Below are positions 16,596 to 24,564 of a stretch of DNA of 64,000 nt, piece after piece; positions within the stretch are counted from its first letter, which is position 1, and each line of letters starts with the position of its first letter. Source of the stretch: Mesorhizobium sp. 1M-11 (GTDB taxonomy: Bacteria > Pseudomonadota > Alphaproteobacteria > Rhizobiales > Rhizobiaceae). The notes under the pieces are model-generated. The model did not search any database. It saw only the letters and a program-made list of their open reading frames with translations, and was not told the origin of the DNA. Location of the stretch: contig NZ_LJSD01000011.1 in the NCBI RefSeq assembly GCF_001303895.1, positions 496,001 to 560,000 on the forward strand, written 5' to 3'. Both the position numbers and the translations under genes were made by a program.

Positions 16596-17502
16596 GAATA
16601 TTCATGACGTCGAAGCTTTTGTCGCCGTTGTCGAGACAGGCTCGATCATCGGAGCCTCGGCGCGGCTGAACCTGACCCAGCCGGGCGTGACGCGGCGCAT
16701 CCAGAACCTGGAAGACAGGCTGAAGACGGCGCTTCTCGATCGCCAGTCGAAGCCGTTCAAACCGACCGCCGCCGGCCGGGAGGCTTATGAACATGGCCGC
16801 CGCGTGCTGCGCTCGCTGGACGATCTGAAGGCCGGCGTCTCACCAACCGGGGACATCGAGGGGGAATTCAGGCTCGGCATCATGCCTTATCTTTCCGATG
16901 CCGCACTTGCGGTTCCGATCGAGCGGCTGCGAACCGATTTCCCGAAACTGACGCTGCGCATCACATCCGGTTGGTCGCCACGCCTCATGGAACAGGTTCT
17001 GCGCAGCGAACTCGACGCGGCAGCACTTTGCCTGGCCGACGGCCTTCAGCCACCCGACGAACTTGTCAGCGAGGACCTTGGAACGCAGTCGGTGCTGCTC
17101 GTCGCGGCAGCCGATCTTCCATTGCCAAAGCCTGCGAGCCTGGAAGACCTGTCCAAATTCCCGTGGGTGATGAACGAGACCGGGTGCGGTTTTCGTGCCT
17201 TCATCCGCCGCCAGTTCGAGGCGGCGCGCCTGCCCTTCAATGTCGGCGTGGAGGCGTTGAGCGCGGATCTGCGCCTGTCGCTGGTGGCGCGCGGCCACGG
17301 CATCGGCATGGTGACGCCCGCCGCTTTGGCCGGAGGCCCGTGGCAGGATCGCGTCAAAGTCATCGAGGTTCGGGATTTTCGCCCCCTGGTGCGTGCATGG
17401 ATGCTGCATCGCCCGCCTGCAGGTCGCCTCGCCCGCCCCATTGCGGTGTTTCGGGATGCGCTGCTCGACGGACTGAAGAGCCCTGCCCCTTTCACATCGT
17501 AG
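16594..17502 (+). CDS. LysR-family transcriptional regulator
   Basis: A 302-residue LysR protein. The winged HTH is at the N-terminus: VEAFVAVVETGSIIGASARLN, then TQPGVTRRIQNLED. The rest is the periplasmic-binding-protein-like effector domain (FRLGIMPYLSDAAL ... GHGIGMVTPAAL). It is divergent from the MFS exporter gene and probably controls it in response to an exported compound. No strong Shine-Dalgarno is visible; the start codon lies within an inverted repeat. Confidence 0.92.
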   Translation: MNIHDVEAFVAVVETGSIIGASARLNLTQPGVTRRIQNLEDRLKTALLDRQSKPFKPTAAGREAYEHGRRVLRSLDDLKAGVSPTGDIEGEFRLGIMPYLSDAALAVPIERLRTDFPKLTLRITSGWSPRLMEQVLRSELDAAALCLADGLQPPDELVSEDLGTQSVLLVAAADLPLPKPASLEDLSKFPWVMNETGCGFRAFIRRQFEAARLPFNVGVEALSADLRLSLVARGHGIGMVTPAALAGGPWQDRVKVIEVRDFRPLVRAWMLHRPPAGRLARPIAVFRDALLDGLKSPAPFTS

Positions 17503-17546
17503 AGGTGCCGCAAGACAGGGTGCTTCACCCCGCCTTGCGGCTCAGA

Positions 17547-18239
17547 TCATGCTCCGGTTCGTGCCGCCTCGTCGATGAGCGCAGCCACTTCGCCTGCCCT
17601 GGACGCCAGCGAAGCGTGACTTGCCTCCAATTCGACGATCTTCCTGGGTTGCATCCTTTCCGACATCATCTTCTGGTTTTCCGGATGGATCATGCGATCT
17701 TCCGTCGACAGCTGATACCAGACCGGCTTCTTCTTCCAGGCCGGTGCGGTGATTGCATCGCCGAAAGTCGAACCAATGGGCGCCTTTTGCGTCACCGCCA
17801 TCACCAGAGCCTCGTCCGCAGTCAGATCCTGACAGAAGCTCTCCTGGAATTTCTCGGACTTGATCCAGAGATAACCGTCGCTGTCGGGAGCGATGTTGGG
17901 GAAGGCCGCGGGCGGCTTGCCTTGACTGATGGCACCAGGGCTTTCGCCGGCATCCGGCGCGAAAGCTGCGATGTAGACCAGCCCAATCACGTTGGGCAGA
18001 TCGCCGCATTCGGTGATGACGGCACCGCCATAGGAATGGCCGACAAGAAGCACGGGACCTTCGATCTGCTTGACCATCTTGCGTGTACGTTCAGCATCAT
18101 CGGCAAGGGAGGTCAGCGGCATTTCCACTGCATGCAGATCACTGTGCCCCAGTTTCGAGAGCTCGATGATCGCTTTGCTCCAGTGGGCGGCACCGCCCCA
18201 GAAACCATGGACGAGTACGACAGTAGGCAATGAAGACAT
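17547..18239 (-). CDS. Alpha/beta hydrolase (serine type)
   Basis: A 230-residue alpha/beta hydrolase of the short AB_hydrolase_6 type. HGFWGGAAHW (residues 11-20) forms the oxyanion region, Ser69 in GHSYGG is the nucleophile, and His in EASHASL near the C-terminus is the likely base. Related proteins are often annotated as esterases or salicylate-esterase-like. It is convergent with the LysR gene and divergent from the TetR gene, whose palindromic operator lies about 100 bases upstream of it. Confidence 0.87.
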   Translation of the reverse strand: MSSLPTVVLVHGFWGGAAHWSKAIIELSKLGHSDLHAVEMPLTSLADDAERTRKMVKQIEGPVLLVGHSYGGAVITECGDLPNVIGLVYIAAFAPDAGESPGAISQGKPPAAFPNIAPDSDGYLWIKSEKFQESFCQDLTADEALVMAVTQKAPIGSTFGDAITAPAWKKKPVWYQLSTEDRMIHPENQKMMSERMQPRKIVELEASHASLASRAGEVAALIDEAARTGA

Positions 18240-18335
18240 GGCTCATTTCCTTCTTCCCTGTGCCCATTCCGGGGACGGGGGATATCGAATGGGCGTGAGG
18301 AAGAGTTCCAGAGGCGATAGTCACATGCAATACAA

Positions 18336-18364
18336 TTGACATTAATCAATCGATTGATTAAAAA
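18336..18364 (+). promoter_or_regulatory. TetR promoter with 20-base palindromic operator in the spacer
   Basis: TTGACA (18336-18341) and a weak TAAAAA -10 (18359-18364) are separated by 17 bases. A perfect 20-base palindrome, TTAATCAATC/GATTGATTAA, occupies 18342-18361, that is, the whole spacer. This is the geometry expected for a TetR-type autorepressor. Confidence 0.7.
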
Positions 18365-18369
18365 CCAGC

Positions 18370-19056
18370 ATGGTAAATTCTTCTTCGTCGCGCCAAAATC
18401 CGCCTTCACCCGCCGACATGACAAAGGCGGCATTGGTGCGCGCAGCACTCAAGCTGTTCGGCCGCCAAGGCTATGACGGCACCTCCACGCGGGAAATTGC
18501 TGCCGCCGCCAAGGCCAATATCGGCTCGATCGCCTATCATTTTGGCGGCAAGGAGGGCCTGCGGGCGGCCGTCGCCGATCATATCGTCGAGACAATCCAT
18601 TCGATCGCCAACCAGGCGTTGGGCGGCCTTTCCGGTCCTGATCCCGCTGCGCTGACAGCGGAGGTCGCTCGCGATCAATTGAAGGCCACGCTGCAGGGCA
18701 TGGTTACCTTCATCGTCGCGCGCCCCGAAGCGGGCGAGATCGTGCAGTTCATGCTGAGGGAGCTCTCCGACCCGACCCCGACGCTCGACCGCATCTATGC
18801 CGGCCTGTTTGAGCCGACGCACAGAAGACTTTGTCTCATCTGGGAGCGCGCCACCGGCGAGCCGGCCGAAAGCGAGGCGACGCGGCTGACCATCTTCTCG
18901 CTGATCGGACAGACGGTCTATTTCCGCATCGGCCGCGAACCGGTGATGCGCCGCATGGGCTGGACAGCGATCGGCGAAGACGAAGCCGGCAAGATCGTCG
19001 CCACGCTGCACGCCAATCTCGATGCGATGCTGAACGCCAGGGGGAACAAGCCATGA
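18370..19056 (+). CDS. TetR-family regulator, CecR (YbiH)-like
   Basis: A 228-residue TetR protein. The HTH is clear (TSTREIAAAAKANIGSIAYH followed by FGGKEGL), and the C-terminal ligand domain resembles the CecR/YbiH group. It is followed by HlyD-, ATPase- and permease-type genes, like E. coli cecR-ybhGFSR. The start is uncertain: with the predicted promoter, the ATG at 18370 would be nearly leaderless, and the ATG at 18418 is an alternative that still keeps the whole HTH. A palindromic operator in the promoter spacer suggests autorepression of the efflux operon. Confidence 0.9.
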   Translation: MVNSSSSRQNPPSPADMTKAALVRAALKLFGRQGYDGTSTREIAAAAKANIGSIAYHFGGKEGLRAAVADHIVETIHSIANQALGGLSGPDPAALTAEVARDQLKATLQGMVTFIVARPEAGEIVQFMLRELSDPTPTLDRIYAGLFEPTHRRLCLIWERATGEPAESEATRLTIFSLIGQTVYFRIGREPVMRRMGWTAIGEDEAGKIVATLHANLDAMLNARGNKP

Positions 19057-19144
19057 AGCTGGAGATTTCGCACACGTTGAGGTCGCCCAGCTCTTGCCTC
19101 GGCCAAGGCTGGCAATCGGCCCGGTTATCGAGGGGTGATGTGAA

Positions 19145-20095
19145 ATGAGCTTGCTGTGTTCGCTCCCTCTGGCAGCACACCTATTTTCCGCCTGCAGCGC
19201 CGCCGCGCCGCTCGCCGTCGGTTATGTCGAAGGCGACTTCGTACTGCTGGCCCCCATCGAAGTGGCCGAAGTGAAGACAGTTTCGGCACGGCGCGGCGAC
19301 CGTGTCAGCCCCGGCCAACCGGTGGCGACGCTGGAGAGCGCCGATGCCGAGATCGCCGTGGCACAGGCCAAGGCAGCGCTGGCCCAGGCGCAGGCGCAAC
19401 TGGCCGACCTTCAGGTCGGCAAGCGACCGGAAGAGATCGCCGTGCTGGAAGCCACCTTGCGCTCGGCCAAGGCGCAGGCGGCGGATGCCGCGCGCACCCT
19501 TGTCCGCACGCGCGATCTGTTGAAACGCGGCGTCGCCACCCAGGCTCAGTACGACGATGCGGCAACTCAGGCAGAGGTCGCAGAAGCAGCCATCGGCCAG
19601 GCCACGGCCAATCTGGCCGTCGGCAATCTGCCGGCACGGCCCGAGACGATCAAGGCTGCCGAAAACCAGGTGAAACAGGCGAAAACCGCACTGGATCAGG
19701 CGCAATGGCAGCTTTCCAAACGCACGCTTGTCGCGCCTGCCGCCGGCCGCGTCGACGACATCATCCGCCATGCCGGCGACACGGCCGGCCCCAGCGCGCC
19801 GGTGCTTTCGGTGCTGCCGGATGGTGCGGTGAAGCTCACCGTCTACGTGCCCGAAGCCAGCCTCTCCTCGGTCAAGGTCGGCGGCGAACTGGCTGTGCGC
19901 TGCGATGGCTGCCCGCAAGACCTCAAGGCCCGCATCAGCTACGTCTCGCCCGATCCGGAATTCACGCCACCCGTCATCTACTCGCTCGAGAACCGGCAGA
20001 AGCTGGTCTACCTCGTCGAGGCGCGGCCCATGGGCGATGCCGGACCGCTGCAGCCGGGGCAGATCGTGGATGTGGATCTAGCGAATAGTGAGTAG
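19145..20095 (+). CDS. HlyD/YbhG-family periplasmic adaptor
   Basis: A 316-residue membrane-fusion protein. After a short N-terminal hydrophobic anchor comes GYVEGDFVLLAP, the first strand of the YbhG-type barrel, then RRGDRVSPGQPVATLE (lipoyl half), a long Ala/Gln-rich coiled-coil hairpin of about 120 residues, the second lipoyl half (RTLVAPAAGRVDDIIRHAGD) and a final beta barrel. It links the inner-membrane ABC exporter to an outer-membrane channel. LFSAC near residue 17 is only a marginal lipobox. The last codons run into a repeat at 20090. Confidence 0.9.
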   Translation: MSLLCSLPLAAHLFSACSAAAPLAVGYVEGDFVLLAPIEVAEVKTVSARRGDRVSPGQPVATLESADAEIAVAQAKAALAQAQAQLADLQVGKRPEEIAVLEATLRSAKAQAADAARTLVRTRDLLKRGVATQAQYDDAATQAEVAEAAIGQATANLAVGNLPARPETIKAAENQVKQAKTALDQAQWQLSKRTLVAPAAGRVDDIIRHAGDTAGPSAPVLSVLPDGAVKLTVYVPEASLSSVKVGGELAVRCDGCPQDLKARISYVSPDPEFTPPVIYSLENRQKLVYLVEARPMGDAGPLQPGQIVDVDLANSE

Positions 20096-20175
20096 CGAGA
20101 TGGTTGAATCGATCTCATCAAGGCACGACCGGCTTTGCTGCTCGCACCTCACCATTCGCTACTCACCATTCGCTA
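20090..20175 (+). repeat. Inverted and tandem short repeats between adaptor and ATPase genes
   Basis: Two head-to-tail copies of CTCACCATTCGCTA lie at 20148-20161 and 20162-20175. The 3' end of the adaptor gene (from 20090) carries the reverse complement, GTGAGTAGCGAGATGGT, which pairs with 20151-20166 with a single bulge. The whole could fold into a long hairpin between two genes of one operon. Confidence 0.7.
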
Positions 20176-20209
20176 CTCCCTACTCGCTCGCTGCCGGAGG
20201 CAGCGTCCT

Positions 20210-21130
20210 ATGAACGCCATCGACGTCAAGAACCTGGTGAAACGCTTCGGCGACAAGACCGTCGTCGACCATGTCACGATGAGCGTGGCGGAAGGCGAGA
20301 TCGTTGGCTTCCTCGGCCCCAACGGCTCCGGCAAGACCACGACCATCCGCATGATGTGCGGGCTTTTGACGCCGGACGAAGGCGAAGGCACCGTGCTCGG
20401 CTACGACCTCAGGACGGAGAGCCTGAAGATCAAGAACGAAGTTGGCTACATGACGCAGAAGTTCTCGTTCTACGAGGACCTGACGATCGCCGAAAACCTC
20501 GAATTCGTCGCCCGTCTTTATCATCTGAAGCCGATTGAGGATCATGTCGACAAGACGCTGGAGGAACTTGGCCTGACCAGCCGGCGCAACCAGCTCGCGG
20601 GTACGCTTTCGGGCGGCTGGAAGCAGCGACTGGCACTCGCCGCCTGTATCATGCACAAGCCGCGGCTGCTTCTGCTCGACGAGCCGACCGCCGGTGTCGA
20701 TCCAAAGGCCCGACGCGAATTCTGGGATGAGATCCATCACCTCGCCCATGGCGGGCTGACCGTCCTGGTCTCCACCCACTACATGGACGAAGCCGAGCGC
20801 TGCCACCGCATCTCCTACATCTCCTATGGCAAGCTGCTGGCCACCGGCACCGTGGCGGAGGTGGTGGAGAATGCGGGGCTCACCACCTTCATCGTCGAAG
20901 GGCCGCGCCTCGACACCGTGACGTCCGCTCTCGAAGGCAGACCCGGTGTCGACCAAGTAGCGCCATTCGGCGCGACGCTGCATGTCGTGGGTTCGGATGC
21001 TGCCGCGCTCAAACACGCGCTGGCCGATGTCGAGAAGACGCATCCCGGCGTCAAGGTGAGGCCTGGCGAAACCAGCCTGGAAGACGTCTTCATCCAGTTC
21101 ATGGCCGGTTCGAAGGACAATATGGCGTGA
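20210..21130 (+). CDS. ABC-2 type exporter ATPase (YbhF-like)
   Basis: A 306-residue ATPase with Walker A GPNGSGKTTT, signature LSGGWKQRLALAA, Walker [13 protein letters not shown] and switch His in STHYMDEAERC. It equals one half of E. coli YbhF, which has two fused ATPase domains. The ATG at 20210 has GGAGG nine bases upstream. Its stop overlaps the GTG start of the permease by four bases. With the HlyD adaptor and permease it forms a tripartite-type efflux pump under the TetR regulator. Confidence 0.92.
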   Translation: MNAIDVKNLVKRFGDKTVVDHVTMSVAEGEIVGFLGPNGSGKTTTIRMMCGLLTPDEGEGTVLGYDLRTESLKIKNEVGYMTQKFSFYEDLTIAENLEFVARLYHLKPIEDHVDKTLEELGLTSRRNQLAGTLSGGWKQRLALAACIMHKPRLLLLDEPTAGVDPKARREFWDEIHHLAHGGLTVLVSTHYMDEAERCHRISYISYGKLLATGTVAEVVENAGLTTFIVEGPRLDTVTSALEGRPGVDQVAPFGATLHVVGSDAAALKHALADVEKTHPGVKVRPGETSLEDVFIQFMAGSKDNMA

Positions 21131-22263
21131 GCAAGCTGTTCTCCCCCGCCAGGCTCGGCGCGCTGCTGACCAAGGAATTCATCCAGATGCGGCGCGACCG
21201 CGTCACATTCGCCATGATGCTGGGCGTTCCGCTGATGCTGCTCATCCTGTTCGGCTTCGCCATCAACAGCGACCCGAAGCGGCTGCCGGCGGCGCTGCTG
21301 GCGATGAGCAGCGACCCATATACGCGTGCCATGGTATCGGCGCTGGAAAACACCAACTACTACCGCTTCGACTACATCGCCCGCACGGAAGCCGAGGCGG
21401 ACTTCCTGCTGGCGCGCGGCGATGTCTCCTTCGTGGTCACCATTCCGGCCGATTTCGGCAAGCGCGTCGAGCGCGGCGACCGGCCACAGATTCTGATCGA
21501 GGCCGACGCGACCGACCCGTCATCCGCGAGCGGTGCCATCTCCACCCTCGGCACCGTCGCATCCCAGGCCCTGCTGCGCGCTCGTGGCATGGAAGCAGCT
21601 GCCGCCGAGGATGCGGCAAGCCAGCTCGATGTCATCACCCACCGCCTCTACAATCCCGAAGGCATCTCGCAATACAACATCGTGCCCGGCCTGCTCGGCG
21701 TCATCCTGCAGATGACCATGGTGATGATGACCTCGATCGCGCTGACGCGCGAGACCGAGCGCGGCACGATGGAGAACCTGCTTGCCATGCCGGCCAACCC
21801 GCTGGAGATTATGCTGGGCAAGGTGTTGCCCTATGCCGGCGTAGGCGCGGTGCAGGTGGTGGTGGTGCTGATCGCGGCGAAGCTGTTGTTCCATGTGCCA
21901 TTCGTCGGCGGGCTCGGACTGCTTCTGTCCTCGATCCTCGTCTTCGTGCTTGGGCTGGTTTTGCTCGGCTACACGATCTCGACCGTGTCGCGGACACAGA
22001 TGCAGGCCATGCAGCTCACTTTTTTCTTCTTCCTGCCGTCGATCCTTCTGTCCGGCTTCATGTTCCCCTATCGTGGCATGCCGGGCTGGGCACAGACCTT
22101 CGGCGAGATTTTCCCGCTCACCCATTTCCTGCGCATCGTGCGTGCGGTGATGCTGAAAGGTGCCGAGTTTCCTGCCGTTGCCAGCGAGATCGGCTGGCTG
22201 ATCTTCTTCGTGGCGCTGTTTGCAGGGCTGGCGCTGATGCGCTTCCGCCGCACGCTCGACTAG
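21127..22263 (+). CDS. ABC-2 type exporter permease (YbhS/YbhR-like)
   Basis: A 378-residue permease: one N-terminal helix (TFAMMLGVPLMLLILFGFAI), a large periplasmic domain, then five C-terminal helices, with TERGTMENLLAMPANPLEIM and the family segment FFLPSILLSGFMFPYRGMP. It starts with GTG inside the ATPase stop (GTGA). E. coli has two such permeases, YbhS and YbhR; only one is present here, so the transporter probably works as a homodimer. Confidence 0.92.
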   Translation: MSKLFSPARLGALLTKEFIQMRRDRVTFAMMLGVPLMLLILFGFAINSDPKRLPAALLAMSSDPYTRAMVSALENTNYYRFDYIARTEAEADFLLARGDVSFVVTIPADFGKRVERGDRPQILIEADATDPSSASGAISTLGTVASQALLRARGMEAAAAEDAASQLDVITHRLYNPEGISQYNIVPGLLGVILQMTMVMMTSIALTRETERGTMENLLAMPANPLEIMLGKVLPYAGVGAVQVVVVLIAAKLLFHVPFVGGLGLLLSSILVFVLGLVLLGYTISTVSRTQMQAMQLTFFFFLPSILLSGFMFPYRGMPGWAQTFGEIFPLTHFLRIVRAVMLKGAEFPAVASEIGWLIFFVALFAGLALMRFRRTLD

Positions 22264-22269
22264 CCCGGT

Positions 22270-23250
22270 TCAGGCAGCGGCCAGGATTTTGGCATAGGTG
22301 CCGAAATCGACATTGCCACCGGAAAGCACCACAGCCACGCATTTGCCGGCAAGGTCGATCTCGCCGGAGGACAGCGCGGCAAGCCCGACGCAGCCGCCAG
22401 GCTCCACCACCAGCTTGAGATAAGCCATCGCGTCGCGCATGGCGGCCGCCGTCGCCTCGTCCGACACCGCGACGGAACCGGCAAGGTTTTTGCGGTTGAT
22501 CTCGAAGGTGATGGCGCCGGGTTCGTGCGTGAGGATTGCGTCGCAGATCGAGTCGTGGCCGGGATCGTTGGCGAGGCGCTGGCCGGCAGCGAGAGAGCGG
22601 CGGGTATCGTCGAAATGCTCCGGCTCGGCCACCCAGACGGCAGTCCGCGGCGAGGCATCCTTGACCGCGATTGAAATACCGCTCGACAGCCCGCCCCCAC
22701 CACACGGCATCACCACCGCGTCGAGCGTCATGCCGAGGGCGCTTGCCTGTGCAACCAGTTCCAGCCCGATCGTGCCCTGGCCGGCGATGATGGCAGGATC
22801 GTCGAAGGGCGGCACCAGCGCCATGCCTTGTTCCACCCATGGCCGTACCACAGTCATGCGGTCATCACGGAACCGGTCGAAGCGCACCACTTCCGCGCCC
22901 ATGCGCTTTACGTTGGCGACCTTGGTTTCCGGCGCATCCGAAGGCATGGCGATCACGCTTTTCAAGCCGAACATGGCGGCGGCCGCCGCCACGCCCTGCG
23001 CATGATTGCCGGAGGAAAAGGCGACAACGCCGCCGCGGCGTTCCTCCTCCGACAGGGAGGAGATCTTGTTGTAGGCGCCGCGGAACTTGAACGAACCGGT
23101 GCGCTGCAGCGTCTCCGGTTTGAACAGGATGCGGCCACCGAAACGTTCGTTGAGCATGGGGGACTCGATCAACGGCGTCGTCACGATCAGGCCCGAAAGA
23201 CGCTCGGCGGCGTTGCGGACATCGGCAATGGCGGGAAGCGAAGCTGTCAT
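22270..23250 (-). CDS. Threonine/serine dehydratase-like PLP enzyme
   Basis: A 326-residue fold-type II PLP enzyme. The PLP lysine lies in TGSFKFRGAYNK, the substrate loop is SSGNHAQG, and the phosphate loop is PCGGGGLSSG. The short length, with no C-terminal ACT domain, fits catabolic threonine dehydratases or the EutB-type dehydratase of ectoine breakdown, but no ectoine genes are nearby. Such enzymes deaminate Thr/Ser or hydroxyamino acids to 2-oxoacids. I place the start at 23250; a longer frame to 23397 starts inside the dispersed repeat and is an artefact. It is convergent with the efflux operon. Confidence 0.88.
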   Translation of the reverse strand: MTASLPAIADVRNAAERLSGLIVTTPLIESPMLNERFGGRILFKPETLQRTGSFKFRGAYNKISSLSEEERRGGVVAFSSGNHAQGVAAAAAMFGLKSVIAMPSDAPETKVANVKRMGAEVVRFDRFRDDRMTVVRPWVEQGMALVPPFDDPAIIAGQGTIGLELVAQASALGMTLDAVVMPCGGGGLSSGISIAVKDASPRTAVWVAEPEHFDDTRRSLAAGQRLANDPGHDSICDAILTHEPGAITFEINRKNLAGSVAVSDEATAAAMRDAMAYLKLVVEPGGCVGLAALSSGEIDLAGKCVAVVLSGGNVDFGTYAKILAAA

Positions 23251-23347
23251 GGAAACCTGCTCAATCACACATTCGCCGTCATCATGTGCGCGAAGCATAG
23301 GCGAGCGCCAACGAAAAGATGTAACCGTGACAATGTTCATTCGCCTA

Positions 23348-23449
23348 GCGCAATTCCAGGAAAAGTGTGTAGCGGTTTTCCGTCCGGAATTGCGCAAAAC
23401 AAAGAGTTAGAGCGTTTCCGCGTTTCCGTGAAAAACGCAAACGCTCTAG
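23348..23449 (+). repeat. Dispersed intergenic palindromic repeat, copy 2
   Basis: About 102 bases matching 9956-10050. The first half is bounded by GCGCAATTCC and GGAATTGCGC, a perfect ten-base inverted repeat; the second half is bounded by AGAGCGTTT and AAACGCTCT. It lies between the dehydratase-like gene and the secreted Arg-rich protein gene. Such elements are likely mobile or structural RNA-forming repeats. Confidence 0.85.
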
Positions 23450-23568
23450 TGTCATCGGTTCGTCAGGGACGTCGGCGGTGCTCACCGATTGTTTCTGAAC
23501 CAAGCGAAATCTGACTTGAACAGGACAGCGCCGCCTGACCTTGTGCGGCGATGAGAGGAGGCCTTCAA

Positions 23569-24009
23569 ATGCGCAAGATCCTTACCCTTTCCACCCTCGC
23601 CATGACGCTGGCACTGACGAGCCTGCCACTGACCACGGCCTCGGCCGAAGACCTCAACATCCAGATCGGCCCGGATGGTCCCAAGGTCATGATGCGTGAC
23701 CGGCGCTGCGATCCCGACCGCGAATATTGCGGTGAGCGCCGCCGCTCCGACGAATGGCGCAGCGAGGACGACTACGGGCGCCGCCGTTCCGACGAGTGGC
23801 GTAGAGACCGTGAGGATGACGACGGTTATCGCCGCCGCGAATGCAGTCCGGATCGCGCACTCGACAAGGCCGAGCGCATGGGCGTGCGCCGCGCCCGCGT
23901 CGTCGGCGTCGGCCGCCGCACCATCGAGGTGCGCGGCATTGCCCGCAGCGGCGAACGCGTACGCCTCATCTTCGGCCGCCGCGACCCGCGATGCCCGTTG
24001 ATGAGCTGA
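23569..24009 (+). CDS. Secreted Arg/Asp-rich protein
   Basis: A 146-residue protein. The start at 23569 has GAGGAGG upstream and gives a clean signal peptide (KILTLSTLAMTLALTSLPL, TTASAED cleavage). The middle is a low-complexity charged region with a repeated RRSDEWR unit. The C-terminal 50 residues (ALDKAERMGVRRARVVGVG, then TIEVRG) look folded and end in a Cys-containing FGRRDPRCPL. There are four cysteines in the mature part, which suggests disulfides in the periplasm. I do not know a function. A strong terminator follows. Confidence 0.8.
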   Translation: MRKILTLSTLAMTLALTSLPLTTASAEDLNIQIGPDGPKVMMRDRRCDPDREYCGERRRSDEWRSEDDYGRRRSDEWRRDREDDDGYRRRECSPDRALDKAERMGVRRARVVGVGRRTIEVRGIARSGERVRLIFGRRDPRCPLMS

Positions 24010-24033
24010 CATCTTTCGACAATGCAAAATGCG

Positions 24034-24066
24034 AACGGGCGCCCAACAGCGCCCGTTTTGCTTTGG
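24034..24066 (+). terminator. Rho-independent terminator
   Basis: AACGGGCGC (24034-24042) pairs perfectly with GCGCCCGTT (24049-24057) around a six-base loop, followed by TTGCTTTGG. It ends the transcript of the secreted protein gene and lies before the convergent gene ending at 24080. Confidence 0.88.
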
Positions 24067-24079
24067 CTGACGCGGTTTC

Positions 24080-24403
24080 TTACCCCAGCAAGGTCGGCTT
24101 GCGTTTGTTTCCGCCAGCCTTGCGCCAGGAATTGAAACGATGCGTGGCGGCCGCGAAGGAGATCTTCATCTTCTGCGAGACGGAATAGCGCGATTCACCC
24201 TTGTCGAAGAGCCGATAGCAACACTCGACGCCTTCCCCGGTCAGCTTGCCATCCGGCGTTTTGTTGTGCGGATTGGCTGGGTCGAACGGTTCGATCTCTA
24301 CCGACATCATGGTCTTGAGACGGGCAAGGTCGGCCTCGATCGAGGCGATGAGATCGAGAACCGGTTTCGGATCAAAGGATTTCGTGCGCTTGGCAGCCGT
24401 CAT
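24080..24403 (-). CDS. Conserved-type hypothetical protein with C-terminal HTH-like helices
   Basis: A 107-residue basic protein. The N-terminal half is a helix with DLIASIEADLARLKTMM; the C-terminal half reads GEGVECCYRLFDKGESRYSV, then KISFAAATHRFNSWRKAGG, which could be a helix-turn-helix-like unit. The ATG at 24403 has GGAG nine bases upstream. I do not recognise a named family. It is convergent with the secreted protein gene and divergent from mbfA. Confidence 0.7.
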   Translation of the reverse strand: MTAAKRTKSFDPKPVLDLIASIEADLARLKTMMSVEIEPFDPANPHNKTPDGKLTGEGVECCYRLFDKGESRYSVSQKMKISFAAATHRFNSWRKAGGNKRKPTLLG

Positions 24404-24531
24404 GCAAAGGTCTCCGGTTGGCTTCTCTCGACATATAGGTGAACATTCGCCGATAAAAAGGACCATCGCAAAACCATGACGACTGTCGGATAGCCAGCCG
24501 TCACGCTTGACCGGCCGGTGGTAGCGGCATA

Positions 24532-24550
24532 GTTTAGAATAATTCTAAAC
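24532..24550 (+). promoter_or_regulatory. Irr box (iron control element) upstream of mbfA
   Basis: GTTTAGAA-TAA-TTCTAAAC is a perfect 19-base palindrome containing the rhizobial ICE/Irr consensus TTTAGAA-N3-TTCTAAA. It ends 15 bases before the mbfA start, where bound Irr would block transcription under iron limitation. Confidence 0.9.
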
Positions 24551-24564
24551 TAGAGATATCCATC

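Noticed and set aside
20148..20175. CRISPR array
   Set aside because: Only two adjacent copies with no spacers; the same holds for the 18-base pair at 25563-25598. No cas gene is present.
23251..23397. N-terminal extension of the dehydratase-like protein
   Set aside because: The extra start lies in the dispersed repeat; the family begins at 23250.
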